Assembly: GCF_014302995.1 (NCBI RefSeq)
Contig: NZ_CP060295.1
Location: forward strand, 62,001-126,000
Direction of reading: 5' to 3'
Length of the DNA: 64,000 nucleotides
Origin: Variovorax sp. PAMC26660
GTDB lineage: Bacteria; Pseudomonadota; Gammaproteobacteria; Burkholderiales; Burkholderiaceae_C
Position numbers and translations under genes: made by a program. The notes under the pieces are model-generated. The model saw only the letters and a program-made list of their open reading frames with translations, was not told the DNA's origin and ran no database searches. The stretch's first letter is position 1. Each line of letters begins with the position of its first letter. Below, piece after piece: positions 27,807-36,669 of the stretch.

Positions 27807-28891
27807 TGATCAAAGAGATACTTGCCCACCCTTGGTTCGGCACATGGGTTGCCGCCCTGATCGCAGTTCCCCTCGCCCTTCTGGCCCACCGCATCGGCGG
27901 CCTTGTATTGAGGCGGATCACCCGCCCGGCGCCGGCGATCCATTCGATGGTGCTCAACTGCAACGCGGCGGCGCGGCTGGTACTTCCTTTGATCGCGCTG
28001 CTGCTGGTGTGGCAGGCGGCCCCCGACGACCTGCGCTTCATCGGCAACGTGCGGCATCTCAACGGCCTGCTGTTGATTGGCGCAAGCACTTGGCTCGCGG
28101 TGAAGGCGATCAGCGGTTTCGCCGACGGCGTGCTCGCGAAGCACCCCTCGGACGTGGCCGACAACCTGCAGGCGCGCCGCGTGCTGACGCAAACCCGCGT
28201 GCTGGCGCGCACCGCCATGACGGTGGTGCTGGTGGCCGGCGGCGCGATGATGCTCATGACTTTTCCCGGTGCGCGCCAGGTGGGCGCCAGCCTGCTGGCC
28301 TCGGCCGGTGTCATCGGCATCGTGGCGGGTCTTGCGGCCAAGCCGGTGTTCAGCAACCTCATCGCCGGCCTGCAGATTGCGCTGGCGCAGCCGATCCGCA
28401 TCGACGACGTGGTGGTGGTCGAGGGCGAATGGGGCCGGGTGGAAGAGATCACCGGCACCTTTGTGGTCATCAAGATATGGGACGAGCGGCGCCTGATCCT
28501 GCCGCTGACCTACTTCATCGAAAAGCCGTTCCAGAACTGGACGCGCCATTCAGCTCAACTGCTGGGTGCGGTCTTCATCTACGCCGACTACGGCATGCCA
28601 CTCGCGCCGCTGCGCGAGGAGGTCGAGCGCATCGTGAAGGCGGCGCCCGAGTGGGATGGCCGATTCTTCAACCTGCGCGTGACCGATGCAACCGAGCGCA
28701 CGATGCAGGTTCGCGTGCTCTGCACCGCGGCCACCTCGGGGCTGGCTTTCGACCTTCGCTGCACGGTGCGCGAGGGGCTGATCGACTTCATGCAGCGCGA
28801 GTACCCGCAGTTCTTGCCGAAGATGCGGATCGAGAGTGAAAGCAGCATGCACGAGAAACGGCAGGAGCCGCAGCAGCAGCCGATGCTGTAG
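27806..28891 (+). CDS. MscS-type mechanosensitive channel
   Basis: A 361-residue protein with four N-terminal membrane helices (one at about 10-30 and three between 55 and 180), a pore-lining helix rich in Gly/Ala (GASLLASAGVIGIVAGLAAKPVFSNLIAGLQIAL) and the MscS beta domain (QPIRIDDVVVVEGEWGRVEEITGTFVVIKIWDERRLILP). It would open under membrane tension and release solutes. The ATG at 27806 overlaps the FUSC stop by one base. A double-hairpin repeat follows 17 bases after the stop. Confidence 0.88.
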   Translation: MIKEILAHPWFGTWVAALIAVPLALLAHRIGGLVLRRITRPAPAIHSMVLNCNAAARLVLPLIALLLVWQAAPDDLRFIGNVRHLNGLLLIGASTWLAVKAISGFADGVLAKHPSDVADNLQARRVLTQTRVLARTAMTVVLVAGGAMMLMTFPGARQVGASLLASAGVIGIVAGLAAKPVFSNLIAGLQIALAQPIRIDDVVVVEGEWGRVEEITGTFVVIKIWDERRLILPLTYFIEKPFQNWTRHSAQLLGAVFIYADYGMPLAPLREEVERIVKAAPEWDGRFFNLRVTDATERTMQVRVLCTAATSGLAFDLRCTVREGLIDFMQREYPQFLPKMRIESESSMHEKRQEPQQQPML

Positions 28892-28908
28892 CTGTTGTCG
28901 CTGCCGTT

Positions 28909-29157
28909 GTTCAGGGCGTCGCACACGCCGACACGGTGCTCTTTTTCGCGAATGTCCCCCGCTTCGCTCCTCCTTTATTTAGCAAAAAAGAGCCCCGTAT
29001 CGGCGTGAGCGCTCAGAGCGGTCGTTGATCGGCGATACACCAGCAGCGTGTCCAAGTGCGAATGACGCCAGGTGCTCCCCGCAGCGAAATAAAGGAGGAG
29101 CGAAGCGGGGGACATTCGCGGAGGGGAGCACCTGGTGTCATTCGCACCCGCCCCGAA
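28909..29157. repeat. Double-hairpin repeat element, copy 2 (about 249 bp)
   Basis: Same architecture as the copy at 22491-22746. The perfect 34-base loop complement is at 28947-28980 and 29087-29120; hairpin II arms are 29056-29080 and 29123-29147 (24 of 25, the odd pair being G-T). Relative to copy 1, CCGGG/CCCGG in hairpin II has become CCAGG/CCTGG, a compensated change. The outer ends are more degraded than in copy 1. It lies between the convergent mscS and M20 hydrolase genes and fills nearly all of that 317-base gap. Confidence 0.9.
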
Positions 29158-29208
29158 TGACTCCGAACCCTCCCCGAGCAACAGCGCAAAAGAACCAGCA
29201 GCGCAGCC

Positions 29209-30573
29209 CTACTTGGCCGAAGCCATCATGTAGTCCACAGTCAGGTTCGCCAGTGCACGCACCCCGTTGACCAACGCGGGCTCGTCCACATAGAACTCCG
29301 GCGAATGGTTCGACGCAGCCTTCGTCACGTCCACACCCTTGGGCGTCACGCCCAGGTTGAAGAACAGTCCCGGCACGCGCTCCTGGTAGAACGAAAAGTC
29401 TTCCGACGCCGTGGCCTTCGGCCCGAGCATCCAGTTGCCCTCACCCGCCACGCGCTGCAACGTAGGCGCCATCTGTGCAGTCAGCGCCGGCTGGTTGACT
29501 GTCGCGTTGTACAGCTCCACCACCTTGAACGTTGCCTCGGCCCCTGCACTCGCGGCAATCGACTCCGTCGTGCGCTTCATGCGCGCGTGGATGTCCTTCT
29601 TCATGCCTTCGTCGTAAGTACGCACCGTGCCCATCATCTCGACCTTCTCGGGCACGATGTTCATGCGGTTGCCGCCATGGATGGTGCCCACCGTGATGAC
29701 CGATGGCTCCAGCATCGCATTGACCTGCCGGCTCTGAATGGTCTGCAGGCCCATCACGATCTGCGAGGCCACCACGATCGGGTCGATGCCGCCCCAGGGC
29801 CGCGCGCCGTGCGTCTGGCGGCCCTTGACGTCGATCCAGAACTGGTCGGCCGCCGCCATCGCCGGGCCGCTGCGCCAGGCCAGCTTGCCCGACTCGATGC
29901 CGCTGCTCACATGCAGGCCGAAGATCGCATCGACCTTCGGGTTGTCGAGCACACCTTCGGCCACCATCTGCTTGGCGCCCCACATGTTGCTGCCGTTGGG
30001 CTCGAAGTCGGCCGGGCTCTCTTCGGCCGGCTGAAAGATGAACTTGACCGAGCCCGGCAGTTGGACCTTCATGCCCGCCAACACCTCCGCCGTGGCCATC
30101 AGGATCGCGACGTGGGTGTCGTGGCCGCAGGCGTGCATCACGTCGACCTCTTTGCCCAGGTACTGGCCCTTGGCCTTCGATGCGAAGGGCACGTCGACAC
30201 GCTCCTTCACCGGCAGCGCGTCCATGTCGGCGCGCAGTGCCACCACCGGGCCTGGCTTGCCGCCCTTGAGCAAACCGACCACACCCGTCTTTGCCACACC
30301 GGTCTTGACCTCGAAGCCGAGCTTGCGCAGGTGGTCGGCCACCAGCTTCGCCGTGCGGGTTTCGTAGTTGCCGAGTTCGGGGTGCTGGTGAATGTCGCGG
30401 CGCCAGGCGATCAGTTGGGCCTCGACCGCCTTGGCGCGCGTATCGATCTGCGCCTGCAGCGACGCCGCGTCGCTGCCCTGCGCGCTCGCCGAGGCGGCGC
30501 ACAACACCAGCGCGGCGGCAAGCACGGGGCTCAGCAGGCCAGCGCGGGACAGGGATCGGGAAGTCTTTTTCAT
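29209..30573 (-). CDS. Exported M20D family amidohydrolase
   Basis: A 454-residue hydrolase with a signal peptide (SRAGLLSPVLAAALVLCAASASAQ) and the M20 aminoacylase-like fold. It shows WRRDIHQHPELGNYET, the metal ligands in VMHACGHDTH, FIFQPAEESPADFEPNG and the dimerisation lid GRQTHGARPWGGIDP. It probably cleaves N-acyl amino acids, hippurate-like amides or amino-acid conjugates in the periplasm. The start at 30573 (MKKTSRS) has GGAGA upstream. It is divergent from the LuxR gene, and its 5' region shares TCAATAACTA with the second amidohydrolase at 31583. Confidence 0.9.
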   Translation of the reverse strand: MKKTSRSLSRAGLLSPVLAAALVLCAASASAQGSDAASLQAQIDTRAKAVEAQLIAWRRDIHQHPELGNYETRTAKLVADHLRKLGFEVKTGVAKTGVVGLLKGGKPGPVVALRADMDALPVKERVDVPFASKAKGQYLGKEVDVMHACGHDTHVAILMATAEVLAGMKVQLPGSVKFIFQPAEESPADFEPNGSNMWGAKQMVAEGVLDNPKVDAIFGLHVSSGIESGKLAWRSGPAMAAADQFWIDVKGRQTHGARPWGGIDPIVVASQIVMGLQTIQSRQVNAMLEPSVITVGTIHGGNRMNIVPEKVEMMGTVRTYDEGMKKDIHARMKRTTESIAASAGAEATFKVVELYNATVNQPALTAQMAPTLQRVAGEGNWMLGPKATASEDFSFYQERVPGLFFNLGVTPKGVDVTKAASNHSPEFYVDEPALVNGVRALANLTVDYMMASAK

Positions 30574-30784
30574 ATGTTTGTCTCCAGTTGAATAGTTATT
30601 GAGAGCCAGTGCTGCACCATGCGATACACGCCAGGCCAAGGCCGGGGACTCTAGGTTGCGACACCTGCTGTGTATGTCCGCACGAATGAGGACAGGGGAA
30701 CTCCGCCAGCGCGCGCCATGGCATTATTTCGCCGGAGCGCTCGCGGCCATGACACCGACAAGACAAGCGCCGGAGACAACACAT

Positions 30785-31543
30785 ATGACCAACGAATTGA
30801 CGCTGCCCGTGCAGGACGCATGGCTGGGAGACGCTGTCCAGCATCTGGGCAGCTCCAGCTTTCATTCGCGCCTGCTCGAAGGCCTGAACACCGCGCTGGG
30901 CGTGGACCACGTCAGCTACCTCTGCTACGACGGGCACGGTCGCGTGCAGGCGGCGTCGGCCGCCAGCGTGCTCGACCAGAACCTGATCGAATCGACCACC
31001 GAGATCTTCGTCAAGCGCTTCTACGAGCGCGACCCCAACTACCCGCTGATGCGCAGTGACGCACACGATGGCGCCTCCGATGGAAGGCCCGAACTCCAGT
31101 TGCTCTGGATGTCGCCCGCCAGCATCGGCGACCCGGAATATCGCCGGCTCCTGTTCGACCGACCCGGCTTTTCCAGCAAGGTGTCGCTGCTGCGCCGGTG
31201 GCGCGACCAGACCTGCTACCTCAACCTGTACTTCTCGCGCACGAAGGTGCAGCGCGACCGCACGGCGCGGCTGATGCGCTCGCATGCCTCGACGCTCATG
31301 GCGCTCGCGCATCGCCACGATGAACTGGTGTCGCTGCACCGGCAGCCCGAAGCCTGCCTGTGGCCCGAGCTGTCGCAACGCGAACGCGAGACCGCGCGGC
31401 TGCTGGTCGAGGGCTGCACCGCAAAGGAAATCGCGCGGCAGCTCTCGCTGTCCCCGGCCACCGTCATCACCTACAAGGAACGTGTCTACGCGAAGCTGGG
31501 TGTGCAGAACCTGCGCGAGTTCCTGACGCTGGCCAGACATTGA
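30785..31543 (+). CDS. LuxR family regulator with autoinducer-binding-like domain
   Basis: A 252-residue regulator. The C-terminal LuxR helix-turn-helix is clear (about 190-248: LSQRERETARLLVEGCTAKEIARQLSLSPATVITYKERVYAKLGV). The N-terminal part (about 15-170) resembles an autoinducer-binding or related ligand domain, but I cannot identify its invariant aromatic residues with certainty. No luxI gene is in the window, so it is an orphan that may sense another ligand. It sits between two exported amidohydrolase genes, divergent from one and upstream of the other, and is their likely regulator. Confidence 0.85.
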   Translation: MTNELTLPVQDAWLGDAVQHLGSSSFHSRLLEGLNTALGVDHVSYLCYDGHGRVQAASAASVLDQNLIESTTEIFVKRFYERDPNYPLMRSDAHDGASDGRPELQLLWMSPASIGDPEYRRLLFDRPGFSSKVSLLRRWRDQTCYLNLYFSRTKVQRDRTARLMRSHASTLMALAHRHDELVSLHRQPEACLWPELSQRERETARLLVEGCTAKEIARQLSLSPATVITYKERVYAKLGVQNLREFLTLARH

Positions 31544-31582
31544 CCTCCCCGCTTTCCTTTCAATAACTACACGAAGACATCC

Positions 31583-33265
31583 ATGAATCAACCTCTTCTG
31601 AAACTGCTCGGCGCCCTGCCCATGGCCGCCGCGCTCGTGCTCGGACAAGCGCAGGCCGAGCCCACCGTCGTGGCACCCGTCAAGGGCTACACCTTCGAGG
31701 GCGAGAAGCTCGTCACCTTCTCCGCCCTCGCCTTCGACAAGGGCCGCGTGCTGGGCGTGGGCGACGCCGCATCGATTGCCAAGCAGTACCCCGACGCACG
31801 CAAGGTCGACGGCCAGGGCCGCACGATGCTGCCGGGCCTGATCGATGCCCACGGCCATGTCTTTCGCATCGGCTTTCGCCAGAGCGAAGTGGTGGTGACC
31901 GAGACGCGCACGCTGGCCGAGGCCGTCGCCAAGATCAAGGCCTACGGACAGGCCAACCCCGCGCGCCAATGGATCATGGGCTCGGGCTGGAACCAGGTGA
32001 TCTGGAAGCTCGATCGCTTTCCCACTGCGGCCGAACTCGACGCTGCCATCTCCGACCGCCCCGTGACCCTGCGTCGCGTCGACGCCCACGCCATCTGGGC
32101 CAACACCAAGGCGCTGCAGATGGCCGGCATCACGCGCGACACGCCCGACCCGGTGGGCGGGCGCATCGAGCGCGACGCCAAGGGCGAGCCCACCGGCATC
32201 CTCGTCGACAAGGCACAACTGCTGCTGACCAAGGTGATGCCGCCGTACACCGATGCCGAGCGCCGCATCGCGCTGGACTCGGCCATGCGCCACTTCGCCT
32301 CGCTCGGCCTCACCGGCGTGGGCGATGCGGGAACCAATGCGGACGAAGCGCGCATCTACCGCGAGTTCGCCGATGCGGGCAAGCTCACGTCGCGCGTCTA
32401 CGCCATGATCAACGACGTCGGCGACGACTACAAACTGCTGTCACCCAAGGGCCCCGTCAAGGGCTATGCGGACGACCGCTTCAACCTGAGCGCCGTCAAG
32501 CTCTTCGCCGACGGCGCCCTCGGCAGCCGCGGCGCCGCCCTGCTGGAGCCTTACAGCGACGACCACAACAACAAGGGCCTGCTCTTCATGGACGACACCG
32601 TGCTGCGCAGCAAGGTCCGCACTGCGCTGAAAGCCGGCTACCAGGTCAACGTGCACGCCATCGGCGACGCGGCCAACCGGCAGATCCTCGATGCCTTCGA
32701 GGTCGCCTACAAGGAAGACCCCAGTGGCATGGCCAGGCGCAACCGCATCGAGCATGCGCAGGTGGTGTCGCTGCAGGACATCCCCCGCTTCAAGACCCTG
32801 GGCCTGATCGCGTCGATGCAACCGACCCACGCCACCAGCGACATGAACATGGCCGAAGACCGCGTGGGCAAGGAACGCATCAAGGGCGCCTATGCGTGGC
32901 AGACCTTCCTGAAGCAAGGCACCGTGATCGCAGGCGGCTCCGACTTCCCGGTGGAATCGGCCAACCCGTTCTATGGCCTGCATGCAGCCGTGACGCGCAC
33001 CGACCACCAGGGCAAGCCGATCGCCGGCTGGCATCCGGAAGAAGCAATGACGCTGCCCCAGGCATTCCGCGCGTTCACGCTTGATGCGGCTTACGCCGAG
33101 CATCAGGAAAAATCGATCGGCTCACTGGAGGCGGGCAAGTGGGCCGACTTCATCGTTGTCGATCAGGACCCGTTCACGGTCGCGCCGGGGGATATCTGGA
33201 AGACGCAGGTGCTGGAGACGTGGGTGGCGGGAGAGCAGGTCTATCGGCAGAAGGCGGCGCGCTGA
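31583..33265 (+). CDS. Exported amidohydrolase of the YtcJ type (amidohydrolase family 3)
   Basis: A 560-residue protein with a signal peptide (LLGALPMAAALVLGQAQA) and the metal-dependent hydrolase fold. MLPGLIDAHGHVFRIGF carries the HxH site, VNVHAIGDAANRQILDAFE a later His, GGSDFPVESANPFYGLHAAVTR the Asp, and LEAGKWADFIVVDQDPF the C-terminal small domain. Members act on amides and related bonds with varied substrates. It lies 39 bases after the LuxR gene and shares a 10-base 5' motif with the M20 hydrolase on the other side. Confidence 0.88.
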   Translation: MNQPLLKLLGALPMAAALVLGQAQAEPTVVAPVKGYTFEGEKLVTFSALAFDKGRVLGVGDAASIAKQYPDARKVDGQGRTMLPGLIDAHGHVFRIGFRQSEVVVTETRTLAEAVAKIKAYGQANPARQWIMGSGWNQVIWKLDRFPTAAELDAAISDRPVTLRRVDAHAIWANTKALQMAGITRDTPDPVGGRIERDAKGEPTGILVDKAQLLLTKVMPPYTDAERRIALDSAMRHFASLGLTGVGDAGTNADEARIYREFADAGKLTSRVYAMINDVGDDYKLLSPKGPVKGYADDRFNLSAVKLFADGALGSRGAALLEPYSDDHNNKGLLFMDDTVLRSKVRTALKAGYQVNVHAIGDAANRQILDAFEVAYKEDPSGMARRNRIEHAQVVSLQDIPRFKTLGLIASMQPTHATSDMNMAEDRVGKERIKGAYAWQTFLKQGTVIAGGSDFPVESANPFYGLHAAVTRTDHQGKPIAGWHPEEAMTLPQAFRAFTLDAAYAEHQEKSIGSLEAGKWADFIVVDQDPFTVAPGDIWKTQVLETWVAGEQVYRQKAAR

Positions 33266-33278
33266 GCGGTTGAAGTCC

Positions 33279-33770
33279 TCATGACCGACGCCCCCTGGCG
33301 CCGCCACGCGCCTCGGCGGCGGAGGCCCCCTCCGGCTCCGCCACGGCACGCGCCGGAATCGGAACCGACATCACGATCGAGGTGCGCGTCTCGCCCAGGT
33401 GGTTGATGCTGCCCACGAAGGCCTCGAGATGCTCGATGTCGCGCGCGATCACCTTGAGCACGTACGAATCCTGCCCCGTCACGTGGAAGCATTCGAGCAC
33501 TTCGCTCTTGCCCTTGAGCAGCTTGAGCAGCCGCGCCTTGTCCGGCTGCAGGGTGTTGATGCCGACCAACGCCGTGACCGAGTAGCCGGCCTTGCGCGGT
33601 GGCACCACTGCGCGATAGCCCTCGATCACGCCGGCCTCTTCTAGCCGCTTGACCCTCTCGGAGGTCGAGGGCACCGACAGGCCCACCTGCCGCGACAGCG
33701 AGGTCAATGAAGTGCGCGCATCTTCCTGAAGCACGTCGAGGATCTGCCAGTTCTTGCTGTCGATTTCCAT
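33279..33770 (-). CDS. Lrp/AsnC family transcriptional regulator
   Basis: A 163-residue Lrp-type regulator: HTH at about 5-60 (QILDVLQEDARTSLTSLSRQVGLSVPSTSERVKRLEEAGVI) and the RAM ligand domain (about 70-140) with ECFHVTGQDSYVLKVIARDIEHLE. The last ~20 residues are an Ala/Gly/Arg-rich tail not typical of the family. It is divergent from a LysE-type exporter over 136 bases, the classic arrangement in which an Lrp-like protein controls amino-acid export. It converges with the YtcJ-type gene. Confidence 0.9.
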   Translation of the reverse strand: MEIDSKNWQILDVLQEDARTSLTSLSRQVGLSVPSTSERVKRLEEAGVIEGYRAVVPPRKAGYSVTALVGINTLQPDKARLLKLLKGKSEVLECFHVTGQDSYVLKVIARDIEHLEAFVGSINHLGETRTSIVMSVPIPARAVAEPEGASAAEARGGARGRRS

Positions 33771-33906
33771 GGATTTAAGGCACGGGTTGGATATGGGCTT
33801 CCGATCTCAGGCAAACAGCGCGATCTGCCTGAGCTTCGCCATTCTCTTCAACGAGGCGGCTCGGGACAATTCGATTCTGACTTGCCAACCTCGCGTACAC
33901 ACACAC

Positions 33907-34527
33907 ATGGAATCCGCCCTCTTCCTCAAGGCCCTTGTCATCGGGCTGTCGATTGCCGCGCCCGTGGGCCCCATCGGCCTTCTCTGCATCCAGCGCACGC
34001 TGGCGCACGGCCGCACCATCGGCTTCATGAGCGGGCTGGGTGCGGCGCTGGCCGATGCGTGCTATGGCGCCATCGGCGCGCTGGGTGTATCGGCCGTCAT
34101 CGCGTCGATGGTGGCGGCGCGCGTGCCGCTCGCGCTGGGTGGTGCGGCCTTTCTGGCGTGGATGGGCGTTCAGCTTCTTCGCGCGCCGGTCGCCACACAG
34201 GCGCGGTCGGCGCAAGATGCCACCACGCCGCTGAAGGCGATGCTGTCGGTGTTTTTGCTCACGCTGGCGAACCCGATGACGATCCTGTCCTTCATCGCGG
34301 TGTTCGCGACCGTGGCGACAGGCCATGTGGGCGGCGCCAGTGCCGCGACGGCGATGGTGCTCGGCGTCTTCCTCGGCTCGGCACTGTGGTGGCTCGGACT
34401 GTCGACCATGGTGTCGATGGTCCGGCACAAGCTCAGCGCCCGGGCCATGCAGTCCATCAACCGACTGTCGGGCGTGATTCTGGTGGGCTTTGCGGTGTAC
34501 CAGCTCTCGACGCTACTCGTGTCCTGA
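33907..34527 (+). CDS. LysE/RhtB family amino acid exporter
   Basis: A 206-residue membrane protein with six hydrophobic segments and the LysE signature APVGPIGLLCIQRTLAHGRTIGFMSGLGAALAD near the N-terminus; LTLANPMTILSFIAVFA in TM4 is also typical. It probably exports an amino acid under control of the divergent Lrp-type regulator; the substrate is not evident. The start at 33907 gives the normal family length. Its last 15 bases overlap the 3' end of the convergent LysR gene. Confidence 0.88.
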   Translation: MESALFLKALVIGLSIAAPVGPIGLLCIQRTLAHGRTIGFMSGLGAALADACYGAIGALGVSAVIASMVAARVPLALGGAAFLAWMGVQLLRAPVATQARSAQDATTPLKAMLSVFLLTLANPMTILSFIAVFATVATGHVGGASAATAMVLGVFLGSALWWLGLSTMVSMVRHKLSARAMQSINRLSGVILVGFAVYQLSTLLVS

Positions 34528-35427
34528 AGCCGCGTCCACGGGGGCAGACAAGTGCTTGCACAAGTGGTCGACGAAAACCCGCACCTTGGGTGACAGATGC
34601 CGGCTCGACGGCCAGAGCGCCCTGAACCGGCCACCCGCACTGAGCTGCTTTTCAAGCACCGTCACAAGCCGGCCATCTGCAAGCATCTCGCGCGCCAGAA
34701 AGTCGGGCATGCACGCGATCCCGAGCCCGCGCAATGTGGCGCCCAGCACCGCTTCCATGTTGTTGCATGCGAGCACCGTGCGAAGCCGGGTCTCGGCATC
34801 GGCGGTGGATTGCAGCATCGGCCACTCCAGCAATTTGCCGGAGTTCGGGTGGCGAAAACGGACCGTGGCGTGCCGCTCCAGATCGCTCGCAACGCGCGGT
34901 GTGCCGTGCTGCCTGAGGTAGCCCGGCGATGCGCAGAGCAGCAGCCGGAAGGGATTCAGCGGCCGCGAAACGAGTCGGGAGTCGGGCAAGTCGCCACTGC
35001 GGATTGCGACGTCGATACTCTCGTCGATCAGGTCTACCGTGCGGTCGGTGAAATTGATGTCGAGTTCAACCTCGGGATAGAGCGCGACGAAATCCGGGAT
35101 CACAGGCAAGAGGAAGTGATAGCCGACGATCGGCGCGCTCACGCGCAGTCTTCCGCGCGGCACCTCCTGCACGTGCGACAGCATGGCCTGCGCGTCATCG
35201 AGGTCGTCCAGTATGCGGCGGCAACGCTCATGAAAAAGCCGGCCCTCTTCGGTCAACTGGATGCGTCGGGTGCTGCGCTGCAGGAGGCGCACGCCCACCT
35301 CCTGTTCAAGGCGGGCGACGCCCTTGCCGATGGCCGAGGCCGACAGCTCCAGCGCGCGGCCTGCCGCGACAAAGCTGCCAAGGTCGGCGGCCTTCACGAA
35401 GGCCAGAAGGCCGCTGAGTTTGTCCAT
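34513..35427 (-). CDS. LysR family transcriptional regulator
   Basis: A 304-residue LysR protein of the CrgA-like group: N-terminal HTH (LLAFVKAADLGSFVAAGRALELSASAIGKGVARLEQEVGVRLLQRSTRRIQLTEEG), then the effector domain with RGRLRVSAPIVGYHFLLPVIPDF and VDLIDESIDVAIRSGDLPDS. It is divergent from an orphan livM. A 15-bp palindrome, TCCGTTTCAAACGGA, in the gap (35460-35474) is its likely site. Its normal target gene may be livM or a gene that has been lost. Confidence 0.9.
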   Translation of the reverse strand: MDKLSGLLAFVKAADLGSFVAAGRALELSASAIGKGVARLEQEVGVRLLQRSTRRIQLTEEGRLFHERCRRILDDLDDAQAMLSHVQEVPRGRLRVSAPIVGYHFLLPVIPDFVALYPEVELDINFTDRTVDLIDESIDVAIRSGDLPDSRLVSRPLNPFRLLLCASPGYLRQHGTPRVASDLERHATVRFRHPNSGKLLEWPMLQSTADAETRLRTVLACNNMEAVLGATLRGLGIACMPDFLAREMLADGRLVTVLEKQLSAGGRFRALWPSSRHLSPKVRVFVDHLCKHLSAPVDAASGHE

Positions 35428-35459
35428 GCGGGTATACCTGCGCTATTGCGGCGTTCCAT

Positions 35460-35474
35460 TCCGTTTCAAACGGA
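35460..35474. promoter_or_regulatory. Candidate LysR operator palindrome
   Basis: TCCGTTT-C-AAACGGA is a perfect 7-1-7 palindrome between the LysR gene (start 35427) and livM (start 35556). Palindromes of this form are usual for CrgA-like LysR regulators. Binding is inferred. Confidence 0.55.
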
Positions 35475-35555
35475 CATGGCACCTCTTCCCTGCTGATTCG
35501 CGCCAGTCTAACGTCGACCTGTGCAGGCAATGCCCGAAAGCAATCACGCGCGCAG

Positions 35556-36650
35556 ATGAACAACCCAGCTCGAATCACTCGCCATGCCCAGGCTTTGAAA
35601 TATGCATCGCTCGTTGCACTCCTTGTGCTGCCTCTGTTGCTGCAGCCGATAGGCACGCATTGGGTCCGGATTGCCGATACCTGCCTCCTGTACGTGATGC
35701 TGGCCTTGGGCGCGAACGTCGTGGTGGGCTATGCCGGTCTGCTGGACCTGGGCTACGTGGCTTTCTATGCCATCGGCGCCTACATGTTCGCGCTGCTGAC
35801 CTCGCCCCACCTGGTCGAGAGCTTTGCCTGGATCGAGGCGATGTTTCCGCTGGGCCTGCATACGCCCTGGTGGATCACCATCCCGCTCGGCGCCATGCTT
35901 GCCGCGTTGTTGGGAACGCTCTTCGGCGCGCCCACGCTGAAGCTGCGCGGTGACTACCTGGCCATCGTGACGCTGGGTTTTGGCGAGATCGTCCGGCTCC
36001 TGATTGCGAACCTCAGCCATCCGGTCAACATCACCAACGGCGCCAAGGGCGTGGGCCCGAATGATTCGATCAGCTTCTTCGGCCTGGATCTGGGCAAGCC
36101 TCTTTTCCTCGGTGGCTATCAGATCGCCTCGGTCACCCTGTACTACTACCTGTTCCTGGCGCTGGTGCTGCTCACGGTGACGATCTGCCATCGCCTGCAG
36201 CACTCGCGAATCGGCCGGGCCTGGATGGCCATTCGCGATGATGAAGTTGTCGCTCAGGCGATGGGCATCAACTCCCGGAACATGAAGCTCCTGGCCTTCG
36301 GCATCGGTGCGAGCTTCGGCGGCGTTTCCGGGGCGATGTTCGGTGCTTTTCAGGGCTTCATTTCGCCCGAAGCATTCGGCCTGCAGGAGTCGGTGATCAT
36401 CGTTGCGATGGTGGTCTTCGGCGGCATCGGGCACATCCCGGGCGTGATTCTCGGAGCGCTGCTGCTGACTGCCTTGCCGGAAGCGCTTCGGTACGTGGCC
36501 GGTCCATTGCAGTCCATGACCGACGGCCGACTCGACGCGGGCATCCTGCGCCCTCTGCTGATCTCGCTGGCGATGATCGTCACCATGTTGATGCGGCCGC
36601 ACGGGCTGTGGCCTGCGCCGGAGCGTGGCAGGTCGCTTCATGGAAGGTGA
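35556..36650 (+). CDS. livM: Branched-chain amino acid ABC transporter permease LivM (orphan)
   Basis: A 364-residue LivM-type permease with about ten membrane segments. It has the family blocks LALGANVVVGYAGLLDLGYVAFYAIGAY, FGAPTLKLRGDYLAIVTLGFGEIVRLLIAN, and the EAA-like loop GRAWMAIRDDEVVAQAMGIN, ending with MTMLMRPHGLWPAPERG as normal. No livH, livG, livF or binding-protein gene is adjacent, unlike the usual five-gene operon. The sequence after its stop runs into the truncated 5' end of a kinase gene on the other strand, so downstream liv genes may have been deleted. Confidence 0.88.
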   Translation: MNNPARITRHAQALKYASLVALLVLPLLLQPIGTHWVRIADTCLLYVMLALGANVVVGYAGLLDLGYVAFYAIGAYMFALLTSPHLVESFAWIEAMFPLGLHTPWWITIPLGAMLAALLGTLFGAPTLKLRGDYLAIVTLGFGEIVRLLIANLSHPVNITNGAKGVGPNDSISFFGLDLGKPLFLGGYQIASVTLYYYLFLALVLLTVTICHRLQHSRIGRAWMAIRDDEVVAQAMGINSRNMKLLAFGIGASFGGVSGAMFGAFQGFISPEAFGLQESVIIVAMVVFGGIGHIPGVILGALLLTALPEALRYVAGPLQSMTDGRLDAGILRPLLISLAMIVTMLMRPHGLWPAPERGRSLHGR

Positions 36651-36669
36651 TGGGGTGTCGTTCGGGCTG

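Noticed and set aside
33284..33360. Separate GC-rich repeat at the 3' end of the Lrp gene
   Set aside because: The hairpins there lie within the coding tail of the Lrp gene and no second copy was found in the window.
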